Positions 1 through 11,052 of a stretch of DNA of 64,000 bases are shown here, one piece after another. Under the pieces are notes generated by a model that worked only from the letters and a program-made list of their open reading frames with translations, made no database searches and was not told the DNA's origin. The position numbers and the translations under genes were made by a program. The DNA lies in assembly GCF_016920785.2 (NCBI RefSeq), contig NW_024609846.1, positions 92,956,888 to 93,020,887 of the forward strand, given 5' to 3'. The DNA comes from Ixodes scapularis. Its lineage: Eukaryota > Arthropoda > Arachnida > Ixodida > Ixodidae. The first letter of the stretch is position 1, and each line of letters begins with the position of its first letter.

Positions 1-156
1 CTAGAAGCGTGTTATGAAATGAGCACACAGCAGCATTTAGGATTTACGAGATTGTAGGAAAATAAAATCCCGTGACGCGATTTTTTTTTTTTTCCACAGC
101 CTTTTATTTTATTTTTTTTCTGTGCAAGCCGCGACCAGCGCAATACTGGTTCCTAT

Positions 157-206
157 GTCAAGATTCATGGATGCAGCGTTTGTCAAGATTCATGGATGCA
201 GCGTTT
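157..206. repeat. Perfect 25-bp tandem duplication
   Basis: Two abutting identical 25-bp copies begin GTCAAGATTCATGGATGCAG. The lack of any divergence suggests a recent slippage or duplication event. Confidence 0.9.
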
Positions 207-339
207 ATATTCCTAAGACTGAGCGGAGAAGAAAAATATGTATGCGAGGCGTGTGTCAGTTGACGGCACTTAAAAAACAAATGGCATTGATAGCACATTC
301 ATTATCAATAGCGCGTGGCCGAACCGTTTTGACATGAGC

Positions 340-485
340 CGGTAACCGTTATTTTTTTTCCGGTTCAGTTCCGGTTCGCGTTCATCGCGATAACAATATA
401 ACGGTTCGGGTTGCGGTTCAGTTCCGGAAAAAATACCGGTTCGGTTCCGGTTTTCGGTACGGTTCGGTTCCGGTTCGACACCCTG
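340..485. repeat. GGTTCCGGTTCG-rich dispersed repeat
   Basis: The stretch is dominated by GGTTC/CCGGTTC motifs and ends, read on the minus strand, with CAGGGTGTCGAACCGG, which looks like a hAT-type terminus. A related piece lies at 16270-16395. No coding sense is seen. Confidence 0.55.
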
Positions 486-1665
486 GTAAAAATGTATCGC
501 GGTACGTATCGGAAATACATTTTAAAAAGAGGCAAAAAGTCTTTGGAAGTACAAATACAAGAATACATTTTAGGGAGGGCAGAAATATAAATACTGATAA
601 TGCAATACATTATCAAATTTCTTTGAGACGCCAACTGAGATGAGGCTTTAAGTTTGAAGTGGAAGTTTTTTTCTTTTTTTGGGGTCCCGAAATTACTTTC
701 CCGCAGGAATTGGCACTTCGCCTTGAAGGTAGTGGTTCCGGACGAAGAGTCCTCAATGGGTTTAAAAAACGTTCCATCAAGGATTGACCACGCATCCTGT
801 CTGACTGACCGGTGATGCGAAAAGACTTCGACCTCTAAATAAAATCCATCAAAACATCACCGCTTCCCTGTCCAATAAGGGCGCCCCTGTCAGCACTGAT
901 AACATGACGTCACGGTGGGATGAACTAGTATTCTTGAATCTGTAGGTGTTGCCTTGAACATGAAACTTTATCCACGCTGCTGTATGAAAGGACAATACGT
1001 ACTTTTGTTGTAGGTGACCTTGTTGAAGACCATGCAGGCAGTTGCATTTGGAATTTTCGAGAAAAGTGGACCACCTGAAGCACATGTCTTATCTTCTGTT
1101 ACGGTTGAAAAATCGATACGGTGGCATCTCTGTTGTGACGGTCCTTCCTGCCGACTCTCCGCCTCCAACGCATGAATGGCAGTCTTCAAGTTTCACCTAG
1201 CATCATTCAAACAGAGACCTCGTGGATTGCGACCTGAGATGGCCGGCACAGGTGCGAGCTCTCCGAGAAACAGCGCGCTCGAGACGAGTCACAGGTGTAC
1301 GAAGTCTGGGTCCGCACAGCGAGGCCACGTCTGGCCTCCTTCCTGGGTATCGGATCACCAGAGCAGCGGGTCACGTTCAAGTCGCCTGATGACGCACCGC
1401 ACCCAGGCGCGGACGCATTCGGATATGTGTTGAACTTCACAGGTGAAATGCGCCCCCCCCCCCCCCCCCCCCCTTTTTCCGTTCTTTGCTTTGACGCTTG
1501 TTTTTTGTATGGCATTTTTTTTTTTTTTTTTGCGTATAAGTCTGTTAGGGCCTTACACGGGTTCGCAGTTTCCCGCTCATCTTATTTCTGAACAACCGAC
1601 TCCCTGACTGGCTCGGTAAAACCAAACGTAAAAAAATAAAAAAAATAAAAAAAATAAAGAACTTG
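486..1665. other. No gene seen; homopolymer tracts
   Basis: No exon, RNA gene or element boundary could be supported. The stretch holds a C tract near 1450-1473, a T tract near 1515-1531 and A-rich runs near 1630-1660. Short open frames lack family resemblance on either strand; the one at 1295-1440 was checked as a candidate last G-beta exon and does not fit. Confidence 0.6.
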
Positions 1666-1669
1666 GCTT

Positions 1670-1800
1670 ATTCCATTCCCATTCCGTTCCGGGCAAAAGG
1701 CATCTAATTCCATTCCCATTCCATTCCGGGGTCGCGAAAATGCGGAATGATTCCGGAATCATTCCAACTCCGGAGTGGCAACTCCGCAACACTGCTGAGC
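1670..1800. repeat. ATTCCATTCCC-rich repeat with CAGTGTTGC end
   Basis: Irregular CCATTCC/GGAATGATTCC motifs repeat here. On the minus strand it starts CAGTGTTGCGGAGTTGCC, a plausible transposon terminus. The organisation resembles the GGTTC-rich repeat at 340-485 but with another core word. Confidence 0.5.
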
Positions 1801-1977
1801 ACACACACAAGCACAGAAAATAACACTCGGTGCCAAGTACAAACGAAGCACCTGGGCGGAAAGCCGTGAATGCCAAACGAGCAGCGTCGGGTGACAGCGA
1901 CTGACTGCGTTGCGCCCCTTCGACGCCTGCATCGCTGCGGTGGGTGGTCGTAGCTAGTCGTAGCGAGATGATCTTCA

Positions 1978-3326
1978 CTTCAAGCAAGAAATCTTGCCGT
2001 ACCACAGTCAAGTTATCTGTGCAAGTGTTCGACGACGTGGGCCCTCTCACGTTGGTGTAGTTGTCATCAAGAAAGGTACACATAATTGCGACACTGTTAG
2101 CGCGAACACGAGATCGGCGCATTTTCGCATTTTACTTCTAAATAGTATTAGCGAGCACGAAATGTTATCGCTCACATTATAGAACTAAATGAGCTCTTTC
2201 CGTAGCAATAATAACTTGGATGGCATCGCTCGGTGAGTCAAAGAGCAAAACTGAAAAAACCGGCGATCACTTGTTCGCGCTAACAGTATCGCGCTCTGTA
2301 GATATCAACGTTTGCGCGTTTGAGGCTGAAACTATGACGCATAATTTATCTAAACCTAAATTTATCAGTCTGCAGCTACAAACATTTGCGTTGATGTTGC
2401 TTCGATGATGTAACAATTCAGGCCTCGCATTAAATGGTGTTGCGAACTCTCCGGTTGTGTATGAAAACCTATTTTTGCCGTAATAAAACACATTTTCAAA
2501 ATGACACGTGTCTTCTGCTGATACATATCTTCCAATTTACAGTGCAGAGGCAAAAAGAAAATCAACTTTGTACATCTACCACTTAGCATAAGCACCTTTT
2601 GCCATTCATTCATGAGCGCACTCAAATATCAGCTTAGGTTGCTCTTGTTCTAGAAGCTTTGCCTTGTTTTGTAAAAAAAAAAAAAAAAAGTTAAGAAAAG
2701 GTTTACCTTTGTTCTTCTGGCATTTAATACAGACTTGTTTGTCAGCAGATATCACCGTGGCACATACAACTCGAACGACCGATGAGACTATTGCTATTAC
2801 CATAAAGCTTTCCACAAGAGCCAAAAGGAGGATTGTAGGGGTGCACAAGCACATCGAAATGAGATTGGCGCTTCCGGGGCTTTTTTACAATATGCGTAAA
2901 ATCAGGACGATCGGCGACCAGCTGATCGCAATATAACACCAAGGATACCGATGTTTCGATACATCGAACGCAGGATAAAGACCTCAATCGTCCCTTGTAT
3001 GCTGTAGCTGTCATACTTTCCATCCAACCGCTTTCCGAAGAGTTCGCAACACCGTTTAATGCGAGGCTTGAATGGTTACATCATCTAAGCAACGTCAACG
3101 GAAATGTTTGTAGCTCAGACCGATAAGTTTAGTTTTAGATAAAGTACGCATCATAGTTTCAACGCGCGAACATTAATGATATGTACCTTTCTTTGGACCC
3201 GCGCGTACATTCGGTTCAACTTGATGACAGCTGCACCGGCTGCACCAGCGTGAGAGCTCACGTCGAACACTTGCACATATATCTTGACTATGGCAAGATT
3301 TCTTGCCTTCGACTGTCTTGAACACT
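1978..3326. mobile_element. Long-inverted-repeat DNA element
   Basis: The left arm (1978 to about 2455) is the imperfect reverse complement of the right arm (about 3025-3326). Shared words include CAAGAAATCTTGCC, GTGCAAGTGTTCGACG, AACTATGA-GCG and GATGATGTAAC. The left arm is longer only because a separate MITE (2086-2294) sits inside it. The roughly 570-bp centre has no convincing transposase frame. Class is unassigned. Confidence 0.8.
2086..2294. mobile_element. MITE with GCGACACTGTTAGCGCGAAC termini
   Basis: Terminal inverted repeats of about 30 bp, GCGACACTGTTAGCGCGAAC and its near complement ending at 2292, enclose about 150 bp. It interrupts the left arm of the larger inverted-repeat element, whose right arm is uninterrupted at the matching point. 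A second copy is at 9086-9398. Confidence 0.72.
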
Positions 3327-3479
3327 TCACTTTAGCATCACGGTAGGTATTGGTTGAAGCGATGATCGTCTCGCACACGGCAACAAACAGAGAACGACAC
3401 GCTTTGTTTAATTTATATGCTACCGGTCTACGGACGTCGCAAATCTATCCCCCTCTTGTCCGCCATGTTAAATCGATCG

Positions 3480-4600
3480 GAGCGCCCTTTATATTGGCTG
3501 AAACTCCTCTATTCCCACACACCATGGTTGGCTACAGGGCTGGGCTATCCACGCAGGACATATTATTACAGCTCTCTGAACAAATAATCAAATCCACCGG
3601 TAACCTCGACATGGCAGCCATCCTGGCTCTAGACCTCACAAAGGCATTCGACAATGTCACCCATGAATCCATGCTGAGGGGTCTGGGATCAGTAAACCCC
3701 GGAGAGAGGATGTACAACTACATCAAAGCATTCCTCTCAGGGAGAACTGCCGTAATCAACGTTGGCGACCTCACGTCAGACACTACCCAACTGGGCAGCA
3801 GGGGAACCCCGCAAGGGGCTGTGCTTTTGCCCATTCTCTTTAATCTTGCAGTTATCAACATCCCCAAAAGGCTAGGCCAAATTCACCAACTCAGACACAG
3901 TCTATATGTGGGCGACATCCCCTTCTGGATCGGCAGAGGGAGTGACGCCCATATAGAAGAAACATTACAACAAGGGGTTGAGATAGTAGTGGAGGAAGCA
4001 GAGAGAGCAGGTCTCGCTTGTTCTCCGGCGAAATCCGAACTGATACTACTTCGGCCCCCCGACACTAGGAAACAAATCAACGCTGACATCGAACTCAGTG
4101 GTCTTGGAGCTCAAAATCTTGGGACTGCAGATCCAGGCGAATGGGCTCAATAACAAATTCCTTGAGCGAATAGAAAGTCAGATTAATTAAACAATAGGCC
4201 TACTGAAAAGGACGACAAATGAACATAAAGGCCTCAACGAACAGGATTGCCTACGCATCGTACAGGCATTCGTCCTAAGCCGGCTGTTTGGACTTATACA
4301 TACGCCTCACGCCGGCCTTCACCAATAAGGTTAATACCTTGATCCGCAAGGCCTACAAAATAGCACTACGCCTACCGCCTAGCACTCCAACTACCAAACT
4401 GGAAGGACTCGGTTTGCACAATCACCTGGACGAATTAATAGAAGCACATCGTGCTGCCCAACTGACTAGACTCTCCCGCACCCCCCTGGTAGGCTCCTAA
4501 AAGCAACGGCCGCACGACGCTGAAGATATGGAGCTTCCTAAACGGAAACATAAGGACCGCCGCATGTTCATCAACATTCCTCTTGTTGTGTAAAACATAT
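3480..4600 (+). pseudogene. Dead I-like LINE reverse transcriptase fragment
   Basis: Frame 1 (about 3480-4150) carries RT fingers and palm: a HTMVGYRAGLSTQD motif, LALDLTKAFDNV with the first catalytic aspartate, and RGTPQGAVLLPILFNLAV. The YxDD box reads YVGD, so one of the two catalytic aspartates is gone. The thumb continues in another frame at 4288-4500 (NTLIRKAYKIALRLPPSTP) after a frameshift and stops. No endonuclease or ORF1 is present, so the copy is 5'-truncated and inactive. The RNase H-like 3' part resumes near 6085, which implies a later insertion. Placement in the I/Jockey group is by recalled resemblance. Confidence 0.85.
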
Positions 4601-5775
4601 GCTGCTACAAAAAACCCTCTCTAACTCAAAGACTCCTGTGTTGAAGTATTCATTACCTAGGCTTCTTTTGGTGGGCTTTATTCCGAAAGAACACGTAAAA
4701 AATTTGTCGCAAAAAAAAAAAAAAAATTTGAAGAGAAGTGAGCTAAAGTTAAGGGCAATGTCTGCACGCTGAACCCGCAGCGCTCTTGTTTGTCTCAAGT
4801 TCAGTCGTTGCACAAAGCGCCCCAAGAACTTTTTCACCCTGCCTCGCGATGTCTTGCATCGATGCGCTCAGGTTCTTTTTTTTTTTGTATGTTTAGCTTG
4901 TACCTCGCCTGCCGGCCTTGCAAGCACGCGCCGCTGAACTATTTTTGTCGCATGCTGGGCAGTTACATTTTACATACATTTTTGGAGACCAGTTGGCGAC
5001 GGAGCGGAGTGGCATGGTTTCGGTTTTGATTGAACAGCCGTCTCCGCTCGCGCGACGAACCTCGTGAAGCTGCAAGCCTGCCGAAGTTGCCCTGAATTGC
5101 ATGCGAACATCATTGCACGACAGAGGCACCAGCCGGGACGCTTGCAATCCACTGTTTTACGTTTACTTTTGACGAAAGTCTGGCACGTCGGGAATCAGTA
5201 AAACGGTGGGAAGCGGTTTTTCAAAATTTGTCGGCAACGCCTAAAGCACTGTATACACTTGCGGGGTGTCTCAATGTTTCTTCGGAGACATTAAAAGTGG
5301 ATATTCATTACTAGCCTAAGCCAAAGCGAAGCTTGCAGCAGCTTTGCAGAAAGTTTTGAAAAGCAAAAAGTACCCGCTAGTCGTACAGCACCTTTTTCTT
5401 GTGTGCAATTTCGCATTGCACTGCAGTAGCTATGTGTTTCATCAGTCGGGGACTGCTTCCATTTATTATATTATATCACTAGTCAACCTAATGCTGGGAA
5501 ATTTACTACTAAGCTGGTCATGTTCAAATAATTTTTAATATGCGAAACTTAGTTTTCAAATAAATTTGAATATGTGAAACTTAGTTTTCAAATAAATTTG
5601 AATATGTGAAATTTGGTTCTTATCTATCTATTGTGGGTACATATATAGGTATCATTTAACTGAAGCATTGCAAAATCTGTCATGTCATTGACATTTCAGT
5701 TACATATTGAAAGACTCCTAGGTGGTCGAACTTGACTCTAATTCGTTTATTTCAGCGAGTAAAGTGCCCTCCGTT
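4600..5775. other. Foreign insertion inside the LINE; 32-bp tandem repeat
   Basis: This DNA separates the thumb and RNase H-like parts of one LINE. No transposase or terminal repeats were recognised. Near 5544-5616 a 32-bp unit (GAAACTTAGTTTTCAAATAA...) occurs just over twice, immediately after an AT-rich segment. Short T and A tracts occur at 4710-4725 and 4877-4886. Confidence 0.6.
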
Positions 5776-6085
5776 TGTCCAGCACGTAAAACGAATATTT
5801 TTATTTTTATAAGAATTTCTGCTCCGAAAGCCATTTTTGGTGCTCCGAAACACTGTTTTGGCTGCTCCAAAAGCCACTTTTGCTGCTCCAAAACACTGTT
5901 TTGGTTGCTCCGAAAGGTGCTCCAAAACGGCTTAGGCCGATCACATCACTGCGTCCAGCATTTAAAACGAATATTTTTGTTTTTATTAACATATCTGCTC
6001 CGAAAGCCACTTTTGCTGCTCCGAAACACTGTTTTGGCTGCTCCGAAAGGTGCTCCAAAACGTCTTAGGCCAATCACATCACTGC
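5775..6085. repeat. Compound tandem repeat with CCAAAACACTGTTTTGG words
   Basis: A long unit that starts with a GTCCAGCA-TAAAACGAATATTTTT segment and ends with CTTAGGCC(G/A)ATCACATCACTGC occurs twice. Within each unit a short block centred on the near-palindrome CCRAAACACTGTTTTGG repeats. The tract ends exactly where LINE coding similarity resumes. Confidence 0.75.
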
Positions 6086-7030
6086 AACATCCACAACAAC
6101 ACTGCAGCAAATCCTCTACCTCGTAACACACCCCACCCACAACCTTGCTTGCGGGGAACAACGAGCTATTTTCCTGCAAAGAGCCTACGGGGATAACCCG
6201 GGTGTCCTATATGTGGACGCGGCAGAATACAGGCACCATGGGGCTTTCACGGCGGCGGTGACTGACTAGCTCCCCCATCGACGCCGTCACCGTCCTGACC
6301 ACTGACCCGGAGACGGCGGGGGAGGTAGCCATAGCCTTCGCCTTCACGGTGATCCCAACCCCCTAAGTGATCATCACGGATTCTAAAACCGCCCTTCAAA
6401 ACTTCGCAGCTGGTTGTATTTCCAAGCCAGCGCTCAAACTTCTTGACAGAAACCCGCAGACCCCCGTCAGACTGGTCTAGACGCCCGCGCACGCTGGTCT
6501 CGAGAGCAACGAGGCGGCCCATGAACAAGCCCGAGGATACAGTATTCGGGCAGGGCCTAGCCTCCATCCCTATCACGGGGCCAGATCCGCCAGGGACCGT
6601 ACATCCAGCTTTCATGAAATCACAACGCACTACCTCCTCTCTCGTCAGGTCTATCCGCCAGCCGACAAGTCCCTTACCCTGGAGCAGGCCCATAGTTGGC
6701 GCCAACTCCAGACGGGCACTTTTTCTAACTCCGCTATCCTCACCTGCACCTTCCCCTCAATGTACCCCACCTCGGAATGTACCCTATGGGGAGACAAAGG
6801 CACTCTGCCCCACATAATATGGGCTTGCCCACGAGACCCTTTTCCCTCAATCCCATCCCATGATGAGTGGGAGACCTCGCTCCGAAGCTCCGACCCTGAG
6901 GTGCAAAGCGCCTTGGTGGAAAGGACTGAGGAGGTCGCCGCCACGACGGCCACAACGAGGACCTCACTCCAAGGAATTCTCATATTTCGTCAATAAAAGT
7001 TTTTTTCTCTCTCTCTCTCTCTCTCTCACA
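6085..7030 (+). pseudogene. 3' part of the same LINE: RNase H-like piece, zinc-like tail, TC-rich end
   Basis: Broken frames read PLPRN..., then GDNPGVLYVDAAEYRHHGAF, resembling the start of a LINE RNase H domain, and later a GTLPHIIWACPRDP segment typical of the C-terminal tail. Many stops interrupt it. It ends with a polyadenylation-like AATAAAAG followed by a (CT)n tract at 7011-7028, read as the 3' terminus. Confidence 0.75.
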
Positions 7031-7750
7031 CGCGAAAATATAATTTTAGAGCAATATTGACGGCGCGAGACACGATTTAGTCGGTTGTCAGCTCCTTTCC
7101 ACTTCTTTTCTCTCAGCATTTCGGGCGCGTGGAGTAGAGATTAATCGGCTTCACCTTCACGTTGAGGTGGAAAGAACAAATGACCATCTCGTTCGGGTCG
7201 AAAGAGTGAATGACCATTCCGTGACGTCATGGACTTTGCGCTCAGAATTTCAAATAAATCTCTCACCATCAGTATTTCTTCAATTTTTTTTTCGCATAGA
7301 ATTATTTTTTGACACGCGTGTCCCAACCAAATTGCTAAAAAATGACTTTTTTTTTTCTTTTCTTTTTAGGGTGAGCACAGTGAAAGTAGCGTAGCGCAGA
7401 AAGTTGGCCTTTGATTGGCCGAAGGGCAGAAACTCTATGTATGTGGCCAACAAGCTTCTCTGCGCTGCGCTGCTCTGCGCTCGGTGTCAGATTATAACAG
7501 AGTTTCTACTGTCTGTCTCGGCCTGTAAGAACCCTGCTCAACTCCTGTTGTCTCAATGCTGGAAGCTGTAAAGTGGACTGGACACTTTCGAGGGGGTATT
7601 CGTCCATCCATTTGCCTTTCTTGATTTCTCGGGTGAACTCGAGGTCCAGGTGGTGCCATCGGCTTTCGTTTCAGCTGAAGGAGGGAAATAATCGCTTCTC
7701 TTCTGAAAGTCTGATGTGCCATTGCAAGCTCAGTCCGCTTCTGAAGCTTG
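7031..7750. other. No gene seen
   Basis: No exon or element boundary is supported. T-rich runs occur at 7287 and 7348-7370. The stretch lies between the LINE end and a minisatellite. Confidence 0.5.
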
Positions 7751-7751
7751 C

Positions 7752-7996
7752 GGTTCTACGAGTCAGTTTGCAGCGACAGCCACATTGAGCGTATTTGTTC
7801 CACTGCCATTTCGGTTCCACGAGTCAGTTTGCAGCGACAGCCACATTGAGCGTATTTGTTCCAGTGCCATTTCGGTTCCACGAGTCAGTTTGCAGCGGCA
7901 GCCACAATGAACGTATTTGTTCCAGTGCCATTTCGGTTCCACGAGTCAGTTTGCAGCGACAGCCACATTGAGCGTGTTTGTTCCAGTGCCATTTCT
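7752..7996. repeat. 61-bp minisatellite, four copies
   Basis: Copies begin GGTTC(C/T)ACGAGTCAGTTTGC at about 7752, 7813, 7874 and 7935, giving an exact 61-bp period with few substitutions. The period is not a multiple of three, so the open frames across it are not a protein repeat. Confidence 0.95.
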
Positions 7997-8158
7997 TCAC
8001 GCATACACAGCATGCACCCAAGTTTCAACACCGACGAAGCCTCTCATCCGGGACTTTCACTCTTTCTATCGGCCCAGCGAGGGGGAAACGCCGGTAGCCC
8101 TTTTCCCTTTTCTCTCTCGCTCTCAAAATGGCGCCACCCACGATAAAACGGTCTATAG

Positions 8159-8486
8159 CAGGGGTGGCCAGGCTGACCCGGCCTAAGAGCCGCAAACAAA
8201 CCCATAAAGCTTCCAAGAGCCGCGGGAGGGGGGGGGGGGGGGGAGCAAACTTTTATCTAGAGCGATGAACGAAACTCGAACTACTTTCAATCTATCCGAG
8301 TCAAAAGCAGTCCAACTGTACAGGTACCAAGCAGTAGCTCAAGACTACCAAACCGCTACCTAGCTGTCTTTCGATTTAAAACTCGTTCCTTTTCTCTTTT
8401 TGGGGAAGTGCTCGTGTGACCGGGAGGGTGGTCGGGAAAGGGGGGGAGTCGCATGCGGCTCGCGAGCCGCAGCTTGGCCACCCCCA
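8159..8486. mobile_element. hAT-type MITE with near-perfect 8-bp target duplication
   Basis: The left terminus is CAGGGGTGGCCAGGCTG and the right end is CAGCTTGGCCACCCCCA. Flanks read GTCTATAG (8151-8158) and GTCTATTA (8487-8494), matching at 7 of 8 positions. Inside are AGAGCCGC words near both ends and a G tract (8228-8242). Eight-bp duplications and a CA(G/A)GG start are hAT hallmarks. There is no coding capacity. Confidence 0.85.
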
Positions 8487-8689
8487 GTCTATTAGCGATG
8501 TGCGCGGCCAAAAGCGTCGCTGCGGTCAGCTTTCCACCATTGGCCACACCATGGGCATATGAGCACTGTCAGATTGTCAACTTTGAGGGCGTTAGTTTCG
8601 GATTGCGATGGCTCCTAGCTTCCACGGTGCTTTTTAAACAAACCATTGAACTCGTCGTCGCACCCGATGGTAAGTAGCCAGAATAATAA

Positions 8690-9085
8690 CTGGTGACGTC
8701 ACGGCGAGGCAAATCCCAGTCGTAACGTCACGGAGGGAAACCATAAGAGGGCGCCACTGAAGCATCTCGGCGCTAATAGTATGGGCTCCCGAAGAGCAAC
8801 GCGCCTACGAAGAGCAACGTTGAGAACGGCAACGAGGATGTCAGCGGCGGTGGCGGGCGGCAAACACCACCGTTTTTGTTGTGTGCTAATTTCTAAACAG
8901 CTCGCTTGTCATCCACCTTCCCAGAGTGGAATGGTTTAATATTTTTTTGCATGTCAACGTATTCTTAAAAACATACAACACTTTAAGACAAGCTTCAACG
9001 AAATATATTTCTACTTGAACCACTTATAATGTTTCATTCAAGATAGTCCCCAAAATGTGTAACTACGAAACAGACTATGTACACT
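8690..9085. other. No gene seen
   Basis: Mixed sequence between two MITEs. Nothing on either strand is supported. Confidence 0.5.
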
Positions 9086-9398
9086 GTGCGACAATGTCAC
9101 CGCGAACACGACGTTGGTCGATTTTTTTTCTAATTTTACTTTGAAATGTTATTTCGAAGTAATTTCCCTACACACCCTACCCCCCAAGGGGGGGGGGGGA
9201 GGGTGTACCCCCCCCCCCCCCCCCCCTAATTACAATCTCTGGGGAAACCCCTGTTAGAAAGTACCAAATTGTACCGCTTAGGGAAGTGGCCCAGATGAGC
9301 ACTTTCAAAGACACTAATCAAATTGATGGCAGTCTTTCGATTCTTTGGGACAAACTGCAGAAGCCGACTGTCGCTTGTTCGCGCTAACAGTGTCGCGG
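9086..9398. mobile_element. Second copy of the GCGACACTGTTAGCGCGAAC MITE
   Basis: The left end reads GCGACAATGTCACCGCGAAC. The right end is the complement of GCGACACTGTTAGCGCGAAC and finishes near 9396. The interior is longer than in the copy at 2086-2294 and includes adjoining G and C tracts (9189-9226), probably expanded by slippage. Confidence 0.65.
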
Positions 9399-9399
9399 T

Positions 9400-9980
9400 C
9401 CGTACAATAGGGAAGTTTTTGGAAAACGTAGGCAAGCACCTTGAGTAAGTAACTTTGAGTAAGTACCCAAAGCGCTTGCCACGCTATTCTAAAACTCCGT
9501 TGTGAACTAGATATTTTAAGGAATGATAAATCGGACAGGTTGACAGGCATATGATTGCGACTTCATTTTCTTACGATTTCAAACACTGAACCGTCGTGCA
9601 CACAGGAAAAAATGAAACCGCAAAATGCTATCGCCTTGTTGAGGAAGTCGAACGGTGGAATTGCGCCATCGGAAATGCGACACTCCAATTTTGATAGTCC
9701 GCAGCTGGCCCCTAGCCCGCTCGGCACCACCGCCTGCAAGCTACTGCAGAGAGAGCAATATCCTTGTCAAGGCCTCATCCAGTTTCATCACTTTGATGAC
9801 GCTGTAAATTTTCGGGTGAGCCCTCCCTGACACAGCGTTTATCTTGCAGTGCCATGTCTCCAAGGTTGTTTCGGGCTAGGGAAATGTGAGGTCTGCAAGG
9901 CGGAGGACAGACATTGGACTCCTGAACCGACTCGACTGTAAACGAACAATTCAAACGAACCGCACTAACTGATAACGAAC
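9400..9980. other. No gene seen
   Basis: No element ends or exon-like frames could be supported. The short frame at 9555-9830 has no family resemblance. Confidence 0.5.
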
Positions 9981-9983
9981 GAT

Positions 9984-10110
9984 GGTCGAAGTGGGAAGGT
10001 CGTTTTGCCACCCCGGGAGAGCGAAATGGGAAAGGATGAAAGGAGAAGGTCGTTTTCAGCCGGGTCGAAACGGGAAGGTACAAACAGGAAGGGTGAAATG
10101 GGAACCAACC
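9984..10110. repeat. GAAATGGGAA-type degenerate repeat
   Basis: GAAATGGGAAAGG, CGAAACGGGAAGG and GAAATGGGAACC recur with irregular spacing. The same word class recurs at 29100-29245 and, as its complement, at 28017-28235. Confidence 0.55.
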
Positions 10111-10159
10111 TTTTGGCATACCCCGCCGACCTGATCTTTCACTCTGCTATAAACAGCGA

Positions 10160-10395
10160 ACCAAAAAATGAAAGACGTTTACAACCCCTTGTAACGCCGA
10201 ATTAGAGCGCCTCTTTTGAGGAGGAGGAGGAGGAGGGAAGGGTACTGTGGAGAGGGTATACCCCTCCCCGTTCCTCCTCACCTCCTCATATTCCCTGCTA
10301 CTCCTCCCCCTCGTCCTCCCTCCTCCTCCTCCTCCCGCGCGTTGCATCATGGGAAATGCCCCATAATGCACCGCGCGGTAACGCCGACGGTGCAT
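10160..10395 (-). mobile_element. Modular palindrome-array element, copy a (reverse, truncated)
   Basis: Starts AATGAAAGACGTTTACAACC and GTAACGCCGAATTAGAGCGC, the complement of the family 3' end. It carries a GGAGGA/CCTCCT core and ends GCGCGGTAACGCCGACGG without the 5' terminal palindrome, so that end is lost. CATAATGCACCGCGCGG is shared with copies c and d. Confidence 0.8.
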
Positions 10396-10571
10396 TGTGT
10401 GTCGATCTCAAGCGATTTTTTTTTTCATACAGTCAAGTTGATTGATGACAATAAAAATATATTTAATTATCTGGCTAAGGTTTGACAGCATAAATCAAGG
10501 GCCGACCATCTTAAAGATATACATAAGTAAATGCACCCCCAAATTATCTAAAAGACGCTCTGCAAATGTTT

Positions 10572-10903
10572 TCCGGGGTTTTAGAGCGCAGCTCTTAGGC
10601 GCCCGTTTCCGGCTTGAGCGGCGTCGCCGTCGGCGTAACCGTAAATTGACGTGACCCCCGTAAAGTCAGGGGGGTCACGTGACCTCAGGCGGGTCATGTG
10701 ACCCCCCCCCCCCCGAACAGGGGGTCACGTGACCTCACGGGGGCCAAGTGGCCCCCGTGGCGGAGTAGCAGGCAGAATGACGGGGTGAGGAGAAGGGAGG
10801 AGGGGCATACCCTCTCCTCAGTACCCTTCCATCCTCCTCCTCAAAAGCTGCTCTCTAATACGGCGTTACAGGGAGTTGTAAACGGCTTTCATTTTTACCC
10901 TCG
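10572..10903 (+). mobile_element. Modular palindrome-array element, copy b
   Basis: 5' end TTTTAGAGCGCAGCTCTTAG, then GTTTCCGGCTTGAGCGGCG. The core holds GTCACGTGACC words, a C tract and AG-rich sequence. The 3' end is GCGTTACAGGGAGTTGTAAA followed by CGGCTTTCATTTTT. The terminal palindrome near the 3' side is degraded (AAAAGCTGCTCTCTAA). Confidence 0.88.
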
Positions 10904-11052
10904 ATGGTTACGTGTACCGGTGATTTGAGAGAGCCTTTCTGATTTTGAAGCTGATTTAAAGGGCATCTGACACGCCCCTCAAAAATATATATTTTTCATG
11001 CTAGGCGATAAAATGGTGTATCAGGATATCACCAAAAATTGTTTCACTTTAA

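Noticed and set aside
1295..1440. Candidate last exon or other coding exon
   Set aside because: SPEQRVTFKSPDDAPHPGAD looked protein-like, but it is on the wrong strand for the G-beta gene, has no WD motif and runs into a C tract.
3151..3378. 75-codon minus-strand frame with protein-like look
   Set aside because: It lies in the right arm of the inverted-repeat element, and the left arm does not conserve the frame.
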